Shown: positions 22,401 to 34,098, counted from the stretch's first letter. The stretch is 64,000 nt of DNA from Camellia lanceoleosa (GCA_025200525.1 CM045770.1:125403429-125467428), one strand, 5' to 3'. Numbers and translations: made by a program. Notes: generated by a model not told the origin, from the sequence alone.

Positions 22401-24837
22401 GTGAGCCTTTAACTCCTTAAACCCTTTTTTTTGCTTAAGCTTTTGAACCTATTTGCATGTTGTTTTAAGCTTAACTTCCTATTGTAAAAAGTTTTGATTT
22501 TTGGTCCTTAAAATGTTTGTTTAAGGTCACTTTTGTGTTGGGGGTTGTCTACCCCCTCTTAGGCCTTGTTTGGCCTTGTTTTTGTGCCTTCTTTTTAAGC
22601 TTTTGGGACCACCTTGTTTTGGCCTTCTCACCACTGAAACTCGGAGGAATTTCAGTGGTAGAAGTGGTGTTTTGAGGTCCCAAATAGGAGAGGGTCATCC
22701 CCTCTTCTTGTGTTTTGAATCCTTGCCTCATATGCCTCATGTTTGAGCATGTTTGTTAAGCTTATGTAGGCCATATCTTAGCATGTATTTGGGGTTATTT
22801 CAGTATGGCATGCCACTATTTTAACTTGGTTTTGTCATCCCTTGCATGCCTTATACACTTGTAGTGTAAATCTCATAAACTAGTCTTATGTGCTTCTTGA
22901 AATAGCATGTCATTCTAGCTGGCTTTAAGTCCATCTCAGCATGTTTTTGGTGATGTTTTACCATGTCATACCTCTCTTAAGGTTTGGTTTGGTTGGCCCT
23001 TGCATGTTCCTTGCACTTGAAGTGCATTTCCATTCAATAGCCTAATGTGTATCATGCTTTAACATGTCATTCTAGCATGCTTTTGGCTTAACTCTAAGAA
23101 GCTTTTGTCCATGTTTTAGCATACTCTAGCTCTAATTTATGTTTTTTGGGTCATGCATGCCATGCTTTGTATAGCTATAATGCATTCTAGCTTGTTAGCT
23201 TTGTGTATCAAGTCCACTAGCATGCACTACTTGGACTATTTGAATGATTTGGCGTCATTTGTAAGGTGATTTCAGTGCATGTTTCATGGTCATGCACTTG
23301 CATTTGTCACTCATTCAATGCGTTGGAGGGTTTGCCCTTTATGCCTTAAACATGAATCATTACGTATGCCTTCATGCCTAAGCTTACGAGCTATCATTTC
23401 AGTGTTTATTTGGGGTTATTTTGCCATAATATAACTTTGATTTTTGTTGGTTAAGTCATCCCATGTTTGGTCTTGATAGGTGTAGTGTAATCCACCTTAT
23501 TTGCCTTGCATGCATCATGCCTTATGCCCTTCATGCTAGCATATTTTGGCTTCATTCCATGCATGTTTTAGACTCATTTTGACAGGCTCTAGGATTGTTT
23601 TGGGTTGCCCTTGCCATATGCTTCATGTTTTGCATAACTATAGTACAAGTGCCTATGTTAGTTTCAAGCTTTAAGCTTTATAACATGCTTCATTTGTGTT
23701 GTGTACATGATTTAACATCACTTAACATGACATTTCAGAGCATTTAGCATTGCCATGTTCTCACTTCATTCACCCTTTGAGTGCCTCTAAGGGTTATGCA
23801 TTGGTTGCTTTGTTTTTGGCCTAGCATGTATGCCATCTTGCCTAGGCTCTTGGGTCCCCATCTTAGCATGTTTTGGTCTTTGTTTAGACCTAATTAAGCT
23901 ATGTCCATGGTTGGTTCAATCATTTGTGCCATGTATTGCATGCTCCTTGTGTAGTCCCTTTAATGGCCTTGTGCCTTAGGCCTATTGCATGCTTTACTTG
24001 TGTTGTTTGAATGATTTAGCATCATTTCGCACTTGATTTTAGTGCCTCTAGTGTTGTCACACTTCCATGTTTATCGCTTCTTCATCATGCTTGAGAGTTG
24101 TGTTCTTAGGCCTACTCGATAGGCCAATGCATGTGCATGTGCATGCTTCGCTTGCCTTTTTGTGCCTTAGTTTCATCATTATGGCCACTGATTTGGGCAT
24201 GACTGAGGTCTGTCCATTTTGGTTTAAGTCCATCGAGCATTGTGTATGCCATGTTACATTCCATTGAGTATGCCATGTTACCTTGCATTGTGAATACCAT
24301 GTTGTTGTTTGCATTGTGTATGCTATTTTATTGCTTTGCTTTGAGTATGCATGCCATTAGCATTGAGTATGCTATGTTACATTGCATTGCATGCTTACAT
24401 ATTGATCAATCGCATGTTGTTTGCATGCTTGTTTTATTGTATTGCATGTTTGCATGCTTGAGTTGCATTGCATTGTATACGCCATGTTGTTGTTGCATTT
24501 GTTTGGAGTTGTTGCATTTGTTTGGATTAGGTGTTAGTCCAAACACGAGAAATGAGGGACGTTTCATACTTAAAGTGATGAAACGTGCCTCAATTCTCGG
24601 TCGTCAATGCTCTTGATCATACATGATAGAGTTCTAGGCTTTATGTGTTTATGTGTGCATTCATTTTACATTGAATAGTGCAACTTTGCCTCTCGGCCAT
24701 CATGCATCGAGATGCGTGATTGGTGGCCCGAGGGTCGAGAACTACACTCCTTTGAGCTCATGAAATGATAGGGAGAGTGGTTGTGCACACATATCTTGCA
24801 AATATATTGTCATGCCCTTTCTTGCTCTCTGTTGCAG
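22401..24837 (+). other. Putative intron inside S1
   Basis: Donor TCTTCAAGG|GTGAGC at 22401 and acceptor CTTGCTCTCTGTTGCAG ending 24837. The interval is gene-free and rich in GCATG words, with the ACGTTTCAT hairpin near 24561. Confidence 0.45.
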
Positions 24838-24864
24838 CAAAGTGAAAAAATGCAGCAACAACTG

Positions 24865-24965
24865 TCGGTCAGCCAGAAAAACTAGCTGGCCGACCACTTT
24901 TTCTGGTTTGCAACAAAGAAAAGTGGTCGGCAGGTGGTCTCCCACATCAACAATTGGTCGACCAC
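24865..24965 (+). repeat. Downstream GGCCGACCACTT module array of S1
   Basis: CTGGCCGACCACTTTTTCTG and related words directly after the presumed acceptor, matching the U3 array of the same LTR. Confidence 0.7.
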
Positions 24966-26439
24966 CCTCCTATAGGTCCCCAAGATGAGTTAGAAGCTAT
25001 CTGGAGCTTGGTGCAAATGTCTGAGAGCAGTTGCAAGCAGAGGGAAATTGGGGCATCGCGTTGGATTTCTGAACGAGGCGACCGGGAATGCATGCACCCT
25101 TCTCCCTTTGAGGACATTGTTTTACTGCTTTACTTCGCTAATGTGCTTAGCTAGTTTATGCTTTGGATTCTGTACTTAAGTAGTTAATGCGTTTAGTTGC
25201 TTAATTGTGCTGTAATAGTTAGTTAACTAGGATTAGTTAATTAGCTTCGTTGTGTAATAATTAGTTTAATTAGCTTAGATTAGCTAGTTAGCTCTTTATT
25301 CGGACCCTTCGTCGAGAGGGCCAACTGTTGTAATAAGCGTACGTGTGTGTGATGCAAGTCTTCTAACCCCCATTTCTTTCTCCCTTTTACTTAACCGCTT
25401 ACGATGGTTAGTTTTATGGCATATTTTATTTAGCATACCTTATGCTTCGCATGCGTGCATTCATTCATCTGTATTGCATGTCCCGGGCTCAGCGCATCAT
25501 ACTAACTGCATAGTATTTCAATACGCTTACTTGAATACGTGTGTAGACACCCAATTTTTTACCGACCTTAAGACTCAGACGTCACCGATTGAGCGCTCGG
25601 TGATGTTGCATATTGTGCTCGTTCAGAAGTCTCAGAGTCTCGGCCGTGAGCCCTGCCTCCGGACTTCTGAACCCTTTTCTGTACTTTGCCTCGGTTCGCG
25701 AACCAGGCTCGGTTTTCTCTATTTTTGTTTCTGAGGGGAGGGAGGTCGTAGACCATCTCGATGGCCGTGGGCTACTTTTAGTGGCCGTAGGCCATTTTGC
25801 CCATTTCGGAGCCCGGTTCCCGGTTTTCGGAGCCGTCAGGCCATGTGCCTCGGTTCGGGACCGCCTAACCATCTCTGATTGCTCTGATTTTTGGCATGCA
25901 TCTTATTTGCTTCCTTTTGAGGGACACTGGGGTCTGAGGGACCGACTTCGTGGTCGAACACCACTCCCGATGCCCAACAGCCTATTTTCAGGACCCCGAA
26001 CTGCGTGTTTTGGCCCCCGAGCCTTCATTTTGCATCGGCTTGGGCTCATTTTTGGTGGAGGCCTTATTTTCATGGTTAGGAAGCTTGTAGGAGGGTGGGA
26101 GGCCAGCAATTTTTTTGACAAACAACTTTTTGTTTGGTCAAAAGTGGTTCAGCATGAATCCGGGAAGGAGAAAAGTCTGCGCGGCTTCACCGAAACGGGC
26201 GTAACTCTTTGCACAAGAGGAATTAAAATATGAGGCCACCACCATTGGAAAGCTTACTTTCGGGGCTTCATTTTGCACTTAAGAATCTCCTAAGTCCAAA
26301 TCTGGGGGGAGGAGATATGGTTGGTTGAAGTCTGGTTAGACCGAATCTGCGCGGCTTTACGAAAACTGGCATAACTTTTTCTACAGGAGGAATTTTAATG
26401 CAAGGTTTGCGGCATTGGAAAGCTAACTTCAAGGGCTAC

Positions 26440-26530
26440 ATGGCCGACCAGTTTTTATGGCTTGGACCTTTTTACCCTAGTCGGCCGGCCACCTTTTCCA
26501 GCCGGCCGGCCACTTACCAAAAAATGACTT
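26440..26530 (+). repeat. U3 GCCGGCCGGCC module array of S2
   Basis: Copies of GTCGGCCGGCCAC and GCCGGCCGGCCAC. The module differs from the GTGGTCGGCC version of S1 and R. No second array is seen after the acceptor position. Confidence 0.65.
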
Positions 26531-26611
26531 TTTTTTTCCTTTTTAAACTAGCCGGCCATTTTCCTCTCCCTCAGTGTATTCCAGCTGTGCCAGCTGGTTG
26601 CCAATTGGACC

Positions 26612-26680
26612 ATCCTCCATACACGTGTATGGAGGATTAGAGAGGTCACTTAGATATTTTTCATGCCTCTCCTCTATAAA
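26612..26680 (+). promoter_or_regulatory. Putative promoter of S2: 26-bp G-box palindrome and TATA box
   Basis: A perfect 26-bp palindrome centred on CACGTG spans 26612-26637. TATAAA is at 26675-26680, enclosed by CTCTCCT and AGGAGAG. A transcription start is expected about 30 bp downstream. Confidence 0.6.
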
Positions 26681-26921
26681 GGAGAGGCTTGGCTTCTTGG
26701 CAAGGGGTTAGACATTTGTTAGACACATTTGAGAGAGAGCTATACCTTCCACCTCCCATTTCTCTCCATTTCCAAGCTCCAAAGTCATTTTTCTTGTACC
26801 ATTTCTACATCAACCCCTAGCACAAGACCCCCACACTCCATTCCAACACTTGGAGCTGGTTTTTCAGAGGCAAAGAGCATCCAAACTTGGTCCAAAAGGC
26901 TATCAAGACTTGTCTACAAGG

Positions 26922-26930
26922 GTAAGTTGC
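26922..26930 (+). other. Conserved splice-donor-like site in S2
   Basis: CTACAAGG|GTAAGT at the same place as in the other LTRs. The matching acceptor near 28715 has lost its AG (CTCTCTGTGACC instead of CTCTCTGTTGCAG). Confidence 0.45.
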
Positions 26931-27882
26931 CAGCTCCCTCTTTTGTAGCATTTTCTTGCCTCATTTCTTAAGCCTATTTTCTCACTGTTTTAGGTTCCGA
27001 CCCAAACTGAAAGGGTCACTCTTTTGAGCTATTCTTCATGTTTGTTGAAGGGCTCAACCTTGTTTGGGCCCCCTATCTTGCACTTACTTCATAATCTCTC
27101 ATATTTACCGTAAATTTGCATGATTTGTTTGGCCTACATGTAGTCTGTTTTGGAGCATATCATAAACTGTGAGTTGGCTTATTTTGAGCCCCTTTACAAC
27201 ATTGTAGAAGGGCTCAACACTGTTGGGGGTCTCCATGTAGTACTTACTATTATACCCCTCTTTGGCCCCTATTTTTGTATGCTTTGTTAGCCTATCTTGC
27301 TTCTGTTTTTGGGCCATCATCAGAACTGGAATGGGTCATATTTTGACCCCCTGGACATATTTCATTAAGGGTCTTTTCTGGTTTGTTGAATGTTTGGTGT
27401 ACCTCATGTTATAGCCTTTTGTTATCCTAGTTCTTGCATGGCATTTTTAGCATGTTTTCATACTGATTTGGGGGCTGTCATAAACTGTAAATGTGCATAT
27501 TTTTGGTCCCTCTTCAGTGTTGTAGAAGGATGTTTTTCTTTTTGGATTTTTTATATATCACTTGTTTCATTACCCTCCTTGTGGCCTATTTCTTGCGTAG
27601 GAATTTTGCCATGCTTGTATATTGCTTTGTGGTTTGTTTTGAACTGAAAAATGCTTTTCTTGGGGCTTCCTTGCTATTGTATTTTCATTCCATGTCCATA
27701 TTGTGCATATTTAGTATAGCTATAGGCCATTTCGGGCGCCTAATTTCGCATTTCGGGACCATTCCTTGCATTTGGTGCCGTTTCGCCTCATTTCGGGACT
27801 GTTTTCTCCCACATTTTAGTGCCGGAATTCATTTGCATGTTTTCATATCATATTTTCATGCCTTTGCATTGCGTATGCCATT

Positions 27883-28375
27883 GCCTCGGTTTGCGTGCTC
27901 GTGTGCACGCATTTCGAGGCATCTCATTTTCATCTATTGGCCTCTTATACGAGTGTGGCTGAGGTCCTCCCATGTTAGTGTAAGCCCATATTTCATTGTT
28001 TATGCCATTTTTGTCTCATTGCATTGCGTATGCCATTGCCTCGGTTTGCGTGCCCGTGTGCACGCATTTCGAGGCATCTCATTTTCATATATTGGCCTCT
28101 TATGTGAGTGTGGCTAAGGCTCACTCATGTTAGTGTAAGTCCATTTTGCATTCTGTATACCATTTTAGTCTCATTGCATCGTGTATGCCATTGCCTCGGT
28201 TTGCGTGCCCGTGTGCACGCATTTCGAGGCATCTCATTTTTCATCTCTCGGCCTCTTATGTGAGTGTGGATGAGGCTCACTCATGTTAGCGTAAGTCCAA
28301 TTGCATTGCGTATGCCATTTTATGCCTTAGGATCATTTCCTCGGTTTGCGTGCCCGTGTGCACGCATTCCGAGAC
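27883..28375 (+). repeat. Four GCCTCG...CGAGGC hairpins in S2
   Basis: 38-bp units at 27883, 28038, 28193 and 28338, spaced 155, 155 and 145 bp, with stems GCCTCG and GCGTGC. The same hairpin occurs six times in the LTR of element A (11072-11604) at closer spacing. Confidence 0.85.
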
Positions 28376-30100
28376 ATCTCATTCCATAGCATTGTGTATG
28401 TTAGGATTGTATCTTAGTGGCATTTCATACATATCATACATATTGCATCGTGTTCGGGATAGGAGTTAGCGGGGCATGGGAAGCGAACGCGTTGCATTAC
28501 TCGGTGTGAGCGGGTCTCAATTCCCAAGTCACCGACACTCCAGATTATCCATGATGGAGTTAGGTTTTGTTGTAGCATTCATATGCATTCATCCTATATT
28601 GAGTTGTGCAATTCGGCTCCTCGGCCATCATGCATCGATATGCGTGATTGGTGGCACGAGGATCGAGGCATACATATATTTGTGAAATACATTGCTATGC
28701 CCCTTTCCTGCTCTCTGTGACCAAAATGAAGAATCAACAACTTTTGGTCCGACGCATTTAGAAACATTGCAAGCGAGGCTAATTGGGGCATCGATGGATT
28801 TCAGCCATGACCAAACATGCATCATTTCATTATCGGGAGTCAAAGCGGAGTCACGGCTTGCATGCCGATTCTGATTTTTCTTATTTAATTTGTTAATTAA
28901 TTAGGAATTTGTATATTATTTGGTATGTAATATTTGTATATTATTCTTTTATTTGGGACTGTATTATTTATTCGGACCCTCTACGCGAGGGCATAATTGT
29001 AATAAGTGTACGTGAGTGTGATGTATGTCTTCCAACCCCACGTCTTTCTTCCCTTTTATTTACCTGCTTATGATGGTTAGATATAGGGCATATTTCAATT
29101 AGCATACAGTATGACAGCATGTTTGCATCATTCATCTGTTTTGCACGCACCGGGCTCGGCGCATCATACAAACTGCATTTGTATTTCAATTCCAAATTGA
29201 ATACATGTTAGTTGTAGCATCCCATATGCCATGTTTAGGACAACCGAGCCTGCTATAGTTTGCATCTTTGCATGTGTTGCATTAGACATTACAGTATATT
29301 TAGGATCATGCATGATTTCTAACAAGCTTCTATTTTGGCGTGGAGTACTCGGTGAGTTTTATGTTTTAGCATCCTTGCATGCGTGTGAGTGTTGCCATGA
29401 ATAGCATGCTTACCATGAGGCTATATGCTTATGTGATATAATTACCTTGAATGCCTGTGGGTGGAGGTTGAGTTACTTGAATTGGGACAATTCATCAAAT
29501 GTTTGCTTTTTGAGCCCACTAGATAGTGGCAACACCATTGTTCTTTTAAGCCCACCTGAGGGTGGCAAAATCTGCATTTTAAGCCTACCTGCGGGTAGCA
29601 AACCATTTTCAAACAAACAAACATGAAATGTTTTGTTCCAATTCAGGCGACCCAGTCTATACTTGTTTGCTGCGAGCATCACATAGTAACCTAGGCTAAT
29701 AATCGGAATAAGAACATACAATGTTTTCAAAAACAGATATCATGGTTAGTAGAGGCCGGTCTTTGGCTCGCAGTGACCTTCCCCAATCGTACCCAAGTTC
29801 GAGCCTAGGCAACTTTGGTGATAGCGGACCGTGGCCTTTGGCACCGAGTCGGGGTTTCCTAAATTTCCCATTTAAAAACATTTAGGTGGCGACTCATGTC
29901 TGGCGGCGATCCATGTTTGGCACTTCTTTTCAAAAATCTGTTTTTCTCAAAAACGATTTGCCGGATTTGGACTCTTTGGTTCAAGATTGAGAACCGTGAC
30001 ATTTGAGTCCTTCGAATTGTAGTAGACCCAATATCGAACCAGAACGGGGGGGACTCGCACTCCCTTTCCCCGGGATGCGTTCGGGGACGTCTACAACGTG

Positions 30101-30959
30101 TTCAATAGCATGTTATCAAGTTGCATTTCATATGCCATCTTAGAATAGCCGAGCCTATTTCTAGTTGCATGTTGCATGCGTTGCATTAGCCATCTTAACA
30201 TAAACTAGGATCATGCATTGATTTCTAACTAGTTCTTTGTTTTGGCTCGGAGTACACTGTAAGTGTTTACGCTTTAGCATACTGCATGTGTGTTAATGCT
30301 GCCATGTTTAGCATGCTTTCCATGAGGCTAACTGCTTATTCGATATAACTGCCTGAATGCCTGTGGGTGAAGGTTGGATTACTTGAATTGGAACAATTCA
30401 TCAAAATCCTCGTCTTAGCCTACTTGCGAGTAGCAAACTTCAAACCATTTTCAAACAAATATGCGATGTTTTGTTCCAAATTAGGCGATCTAGTCTATAC
30501 GTGTATGCTGTGTGCATCACGTAGTAAGATTAGCTAATTAACCGGAATAAGAGCACATGTATTTTCAAAAACAAAATATCATGCTTAGTACAGGCCGATC
30601 TTTGATCGGGGCGAAAGGGGGTGCTCATTGCATGACCTTCCCCTCTCGTACCCAAGTTCCTGAGCTGAGGCAACTTTGGTGATGACGGACACGTGGCCTT
30701 AGGCACGAGTCAGGGTTTCCTAAATTCTCCCAAAATAAAATATTTAGGTGGCGACTCTGTATCTAGCAAAATAGTCCATGTTTGGCACTTCTTTATAAAA
30801 ATCAGTTTTCCAAAACGATTTGTCGAATTTGGACTCTTTGGTGATTTATCGATCTCACATTGCACTTTGTGAGATTAGATTCAGAACCGTGACATTGAGT
30901 CCGAACTGTAGTAACTAGAGAACAAAACAAAATTCGCATCCTCGCAACGCGGAGATCGG
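30101..30959 (+). repeat. Solo LTR S1, right part
   Basis: Continues the LTR sequence broken at 25541 and matches 12400-13190. The last 50 bp are degraded and the exact end is uncertain. Copia integrase resumes by about 30960. The rejoined copia frame (SLA then LKI) fits removal of S1. Confidence 0.7.
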
Positions 30960-31145
30960 AGCCAATGACTTGAAAGCATCAAAACTATCAAAATTTTCAT
31001 GTAAAAAATTAACCCAAGTAAGACGTGTAAAATCATCAACAACTAGAAAAATATATCTTCTACCTCTAATGCTCTCAGTGCAAGTGGGTCCTATAAGGTC
31101 CATATGAACCAACTCAAGAGGACGCTTGGTCATTAAGCTATTCAC
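30960..31145 (-). pseudogene. copia integrase, N-terminal part of the core
   Basis: Seen: RPLELVHMDLIGPTCTESIR, then RYIFLVVDDFTRLTWVNFL with the first catalytic Asp region, ending at FDAFKSLA where S1 begins. The rest of the domain is at 21256-20487. An ordinary plant copia integrase would run on without a break. Confidence 0.85.
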
Positions 31146-31148
31146 CTT

Positions 31149-31523
31149 TTATTGTGGGGCATGAGTTTGTTTGCCCAATTGGCATGGCGCGTACATGTGG
31201 TTCAAAGACTTACTCAATTTTGGCACTCCTCGTGCAAGTTCCTTATTGGCGATCTTATTTAGGTCTTTGAAATTGATGTGACCTAACCATTGATGCCATA
31301 CGTCAAGATTTCTTATGATGGCAAAATGGCAAGTAAGATCACTGGTTGTGACAATACCATGGCAATTGTTAGATGTGCATACACCATGCAACACGATATT
31401 TCCATTTTGTTCCAAAATCTCGCATTTATCTTTTGAAAATAATACCTCATGGTGTGGGTCACACATTTGACTAATTCTCAAAAGATTAGCCTTAAGACCA
31501 TCAACAAGCAACACACTATCCAA
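31149..31523 (-). pseudogene. copia GAG-pre-integrase region
   Basis: Links protease and integrase in the polyprotein. Seen: LLVDGLKANLLRISQMCDP, then DVWHQWLGHINFKDLNKIAN, carrying the H...H part of the zinc-binding HHCC motif, and MYAPCQLGKQTHAP, carrying the C end. The frame ends in a stop before the integrase core, so the polyprotein is broken here. Confidence 0.85.
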
Positions 31524-31740
31524 TTTTGGTAGACTAGGAGCACTTATAGAGCACTTACCAATGATTCTAGAGGTGTTTCTATCTCCAAAAGTGACAATTC
31601 ATCCTTCATAATTTTCAAGGGATGTGAAGTAGGACTTGTCACCGAACATGTGATGAGAGCAACCACTATCAAGATACCATATATGTGAAGCAGTGTGAAC
31701 AACAAACATGACAAGTCACTTTTTCTTACCCACACTCGTT
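31524..31740 (-). pseudogene. copia aspartic protease
   Basis: Would cleave the Gag-Pol polyprotein. Reading the minus strand in the right frame gives WYLDSGCSHHMFGDKSYF, with the catalytic DSG at 31670-31662, followed by a stop after ENYEG and then VTFGDRNTSRIIGKC. The stop inactivates it. Confidence 0.75.
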
Positions 31741-32089
31741 TAGTCTTGACTAGAGAGGGATCATCATGATTCTTGGGTGATGTCTTGGCGTTGTGAGTAT
31801 CATTGTGAGCCGTGGTATTCCACCTTGATATGTAGGGTTGTTTCCTAACCCACGAGGTATTAGGATTTCTTCTACCTCTTTGAGACACCCTACCAAACAA
31901 CTCAAAACAGTAAGGATGAATGTGACTGTACCTACCACAATGATGACAAATAAAAATAGGTTTTACCTCCTTTTCACAATTCATACCAACTTTGGGTTGA
32001 TGTTGAAAATTGTCAACAGGTTGCACCTTTTCTTTTCCCTTTCCTTGAGTCCTTTTGTCATGAGATGAAGAGGCACTCCCATGTTGCGA
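31741..32089 (-). pseudogene. copia zinc-binding linker
   Basis: FICHHCGRYSHIHPYCFEL gives a CX2CX4HX4C-type nucleic-acid-binding motif. The surrounding sequence is basic (RRNPNTSWVRKQ). Such a motif between coiled coil and protease is typical of SIRE-like copia. Confidence 0.7.
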
Positions 32090-32563
32090 TTAGTTACCAC
32101 CATAGCTAATCCCACTCTTATCTGAACTCATTTGTTGAGACCCAATGGTATCTTCCAACATCTTTGATCCTTTGTTCCATAGATCAATTTTCTCATTTGT
32201 ACTCTTGAGTTCTTCTTCTTTTTCTTTGACAAGTTCCTCCAAAGCTACTTGAGATATCTCGAGAGTCTCGAGAGTTTCAATCTTTTCTTCATAGGTTACA
32301 TAGATTTTCTGAAGTTCATTTCTCTCAGTCTCACACATCAATAGTTTTGTGACAAGGGCTTTTCCAGCACTAGAGATTGCGGACACCTCCTTCTTTAATT
32401 TGACGTTCTCACTTTCACAGGTTTTGAGTTTGACAGTGAGTTTGTCGTTTAACTTAGACAAGTTAAAATATTTTGTGTACAAGTTTTCATTCACTTGTTG
32501 GAGCTCTTCACCATCTATTTCATCTTCACTCTCAGAAGATTCATCATTAGTAGCACCATTCAC
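32090..32563 (-). pseudogene. copia gag coiled-coil region
   Basis: About 157 residues of charged heptad-like sequence (VNENLYTKYFNLSKLNDKL, ETERNELQKIYVTYEEKIET, EELVKEKEEELKSTNEKIDL), preceded by an acidic start. It is expected to self-associate in the capsid. Ends in a stop. Confidence 0.75.
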
Positions 32564-32639
32564 AGATAAAACAACATCCTCCCTTCGGTTCTCTCACTCT
32601 TTGAGTCCATCCAGCCGAGCGACTGGAACATGAAGTCTA

Positions 32640-33010
32640 GAGGAACTAGATGCTTGTGAAGATGATTCTGCCCTTTCATGGACTTGCATTAACATGTCCC
32701 AAGCATCTTTAGCATTAATGCAATGAGAGATGCATTGTTATTCTTCTTCAAAAAGAGCTTCCCTGATGGTGTTCAAGATGCGTTCACTACTTTCCATATC
32801 AACTCTTTCACTTTCACTCCACTCTTCTATAAGCTTGATGGATTTTTGATTTGTGATTGGATCAATCACAAATGGAGCTTCAATATTTTCTTCAATTGTT
32901 TACCAACTTCTAGATCCCAAGCTCTAAGGAATACCCTCGTTATGCATTTCCACAATAAATAGTTACTCCTATCAAAAGTGGGAGCACGATGGAGATTGGC
33001 ACCTCGAACA
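32640..33010 (-). pseudogene. Second copia gag-like module
   Basis: Minus strand reads ANLHRAPTFDRSNYLLWKC, a second N-terminal gag signature, then (after frameshifts) SERILNTIREALFEEE and INAKDAWDMLMQVHER, which match the UBN2-type block also present in the first gag. So two gag-like modules follow each other, both broken here. Confidence 0.55.
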
Positions 33011-33171
33011 AACTAAATAGGCCTAGGAGTATATTGAGGAACACGGGAATAAAATGCCATGAATGTACGCTCACCATCTTCTCTGGAGTTTGCTTCATCG
33101 GCTTGTTGCTCAAATTCACTCTCATCATCCTAAGTCCCAGTGTACACTTTTTTTTTTTTTTTTTTTCTTGG

Positions 33172-33300
33172 AAGGACATTCGAGAGCCATATGCCCAAAC
33201 CCTTGGTTTTCATAACATTTGACTCCCTGTCCTCTCATTATCTTCTTCTCGGGTTTTGAAACAAATTTGAGTTTAACATTACCCTTATCCTTAGAACTAG
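33172..33300 (-). pseudogene. copia gag zinc knuckle
   Basis: GVKCYENQGFGHMALECP resembles the CCHC knuckle CX2CX4HX4C, with the second Cys replaced by Asn. It lies between the two gag-like modules. Confidence 0.65.
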
Positions 33301-33444
33301 ATTTTTTTGAAAGTAGGCTTCTTTTTCTTAAAATATTTTTTGAATTGTTTTGTAAATAAAACCGTCAATTTCAAAGTCTAGATCAATTACAGCTTTAGGA
33401 TTCCTTGCAACCTCATGAGTACTAGAAACGACCACAATTTCTTT

Positions 33445-34098
33445 TTATTTTTTCTTTGAAATCAGGTTTGCCTCAAAGGTTTGCAGGTTTCCAACCAATT
33501 GATCAAGTTTGAGGTTATCAACATCTTGAGCCTCCTCTATAGCCGTCACTTTTGATTGAAATCTATCGGGTAAAGATCTCAAAATTTTGCCAACAACACG
33601 AGATTCAGGGATTTTTTCACCAAGCGTGAAACAGGAATTCACAATATCACTGAGTTTAGCATAAAATTCATCAAACGTTTCATCCTCAAGCATAAAAAGG
33701 GTTTCAAAAGCAGAGGTGAAACGTTGAAATTTTGATCTTTTAACAAAAGTGGTACCCTCGTGAATCGTTTCAAGAATATCCCAAGCCTCTTTTGCCAACT
33801 CACAAGTACAAATACGACGAAACTCTTCTGGGGTGATGAAGCAAAAGAGGGAATCGAGAACTTTACTGTTACAGCTCGAGTTTTGATAATCAATTGTATC
33901 CCATTTATTAATTGGTTTGGAAATTTCAACACCTTCAACAATCAAAACCGATTGACTCCACCCATAGATAACAGAATGCCAAACTTTCTCATCAATAGAT
34001 TTTAAAAAAGTCCTCATATGAGCTTTCCAATATGAGTAGTTTGTTTCGTCAAGTAAAGGAGGTCTATGGGTTGAGTTACCTTCGCGAATTGAATCCAT
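33445..34098 (-). CDS. gag: copia gag, UBN2-type (217 aa frame)
   Basis: Capsid protein of the copia element. Starts MDSIREGNSTHRPPLLDETN and continues with YSYWKAHMRTFLKSIDEKVW, then LFCFITPEEFRRICTCELAK and EAWDILETIHEG, EDETFDEFYAKLSDIVNSCF and ILRSLPDRFQSKVTAIEEA, the usual order of the UBN2 family. The frame is open for 217 codons. The start is supported by the PBS 60 bp upstream. The element around it is dead, so this is a surviving open fragment. Confidence 0.85.
   Translation of the reverse strand: MDSIREGNSTHRPPLLDETNYSYWKAHMRTFLKSIDEKVWHSVIYGWSQSVLIVEGVEISKPINKWDTIDYQNSSCNSKVLDSLFCFITPEEFRRICTCELAKEAWDILETIHEGTTFVKRSKFQRFTSAFETLFMLEDETFDEFYAKLSDIVNSCFTLGEKIPESRVVGKILRSLPDRFQSKVTAIEEAQDVDNLKLDQLVGNLQTFEANLISKKK

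Larger units (their letters stand above)
21257..25541 (+). repeat. Solo LTR S1, left part
   Basis: Begins TGTAGACACCCC directly after copia integrase sequence. Layout: U3 with GTGGTCGGCC modules (21850-22015), near-palindromic G-box (22069-22090), TATA (22140-22145), donor (22401), acceptor (24836-24837), second module array (24865-24965). It continues at 30101 after insertion of S2. No internal region or second LTR is present, so it is a solo LTR. Confidence 0.8.
25542..30095 (+). mobile_element. Solo LTR S2 (4554 bp) with 5-bp duplication ACGTG
   Basis: Begins TGTAGACACC and ends GTCTACA, a 7-bp terminal inverted repeat. ACGTG flanks both sides (25537-25541 and 30096-30100). It interrupts S1 and, with S2 removed, S1 reads on without loss. 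Contents: U3 with GCCGGCCGGC words (26440-26530), G-box palindrome (26612-26637), TATA (26675-26680), donor (26922), four hairpins (27883-28375) and the common 3' part. A solo LTR left by recombination between the LTRs of a full element. Confidence 0.95.

Noticed and set aside
27390..28117. 85- and 208-codon frames in S2
   Set aside because: T-rich LTR sequence and hairpin repeats, no domain.
21257..30959. S1 plus S2 as one full-length LTR element
   Set aside because: No PBS, gag or polypurine tract between the ends, and S2 has its own duplication inside S1, so both are solo LTRs.
33142..33166. T-run in the copia element as a LINE or SINE tail
   Set aside because: Lies inside copia gag sequence on the minus strand without flanking duplication; simple homopolymer growth is enough.
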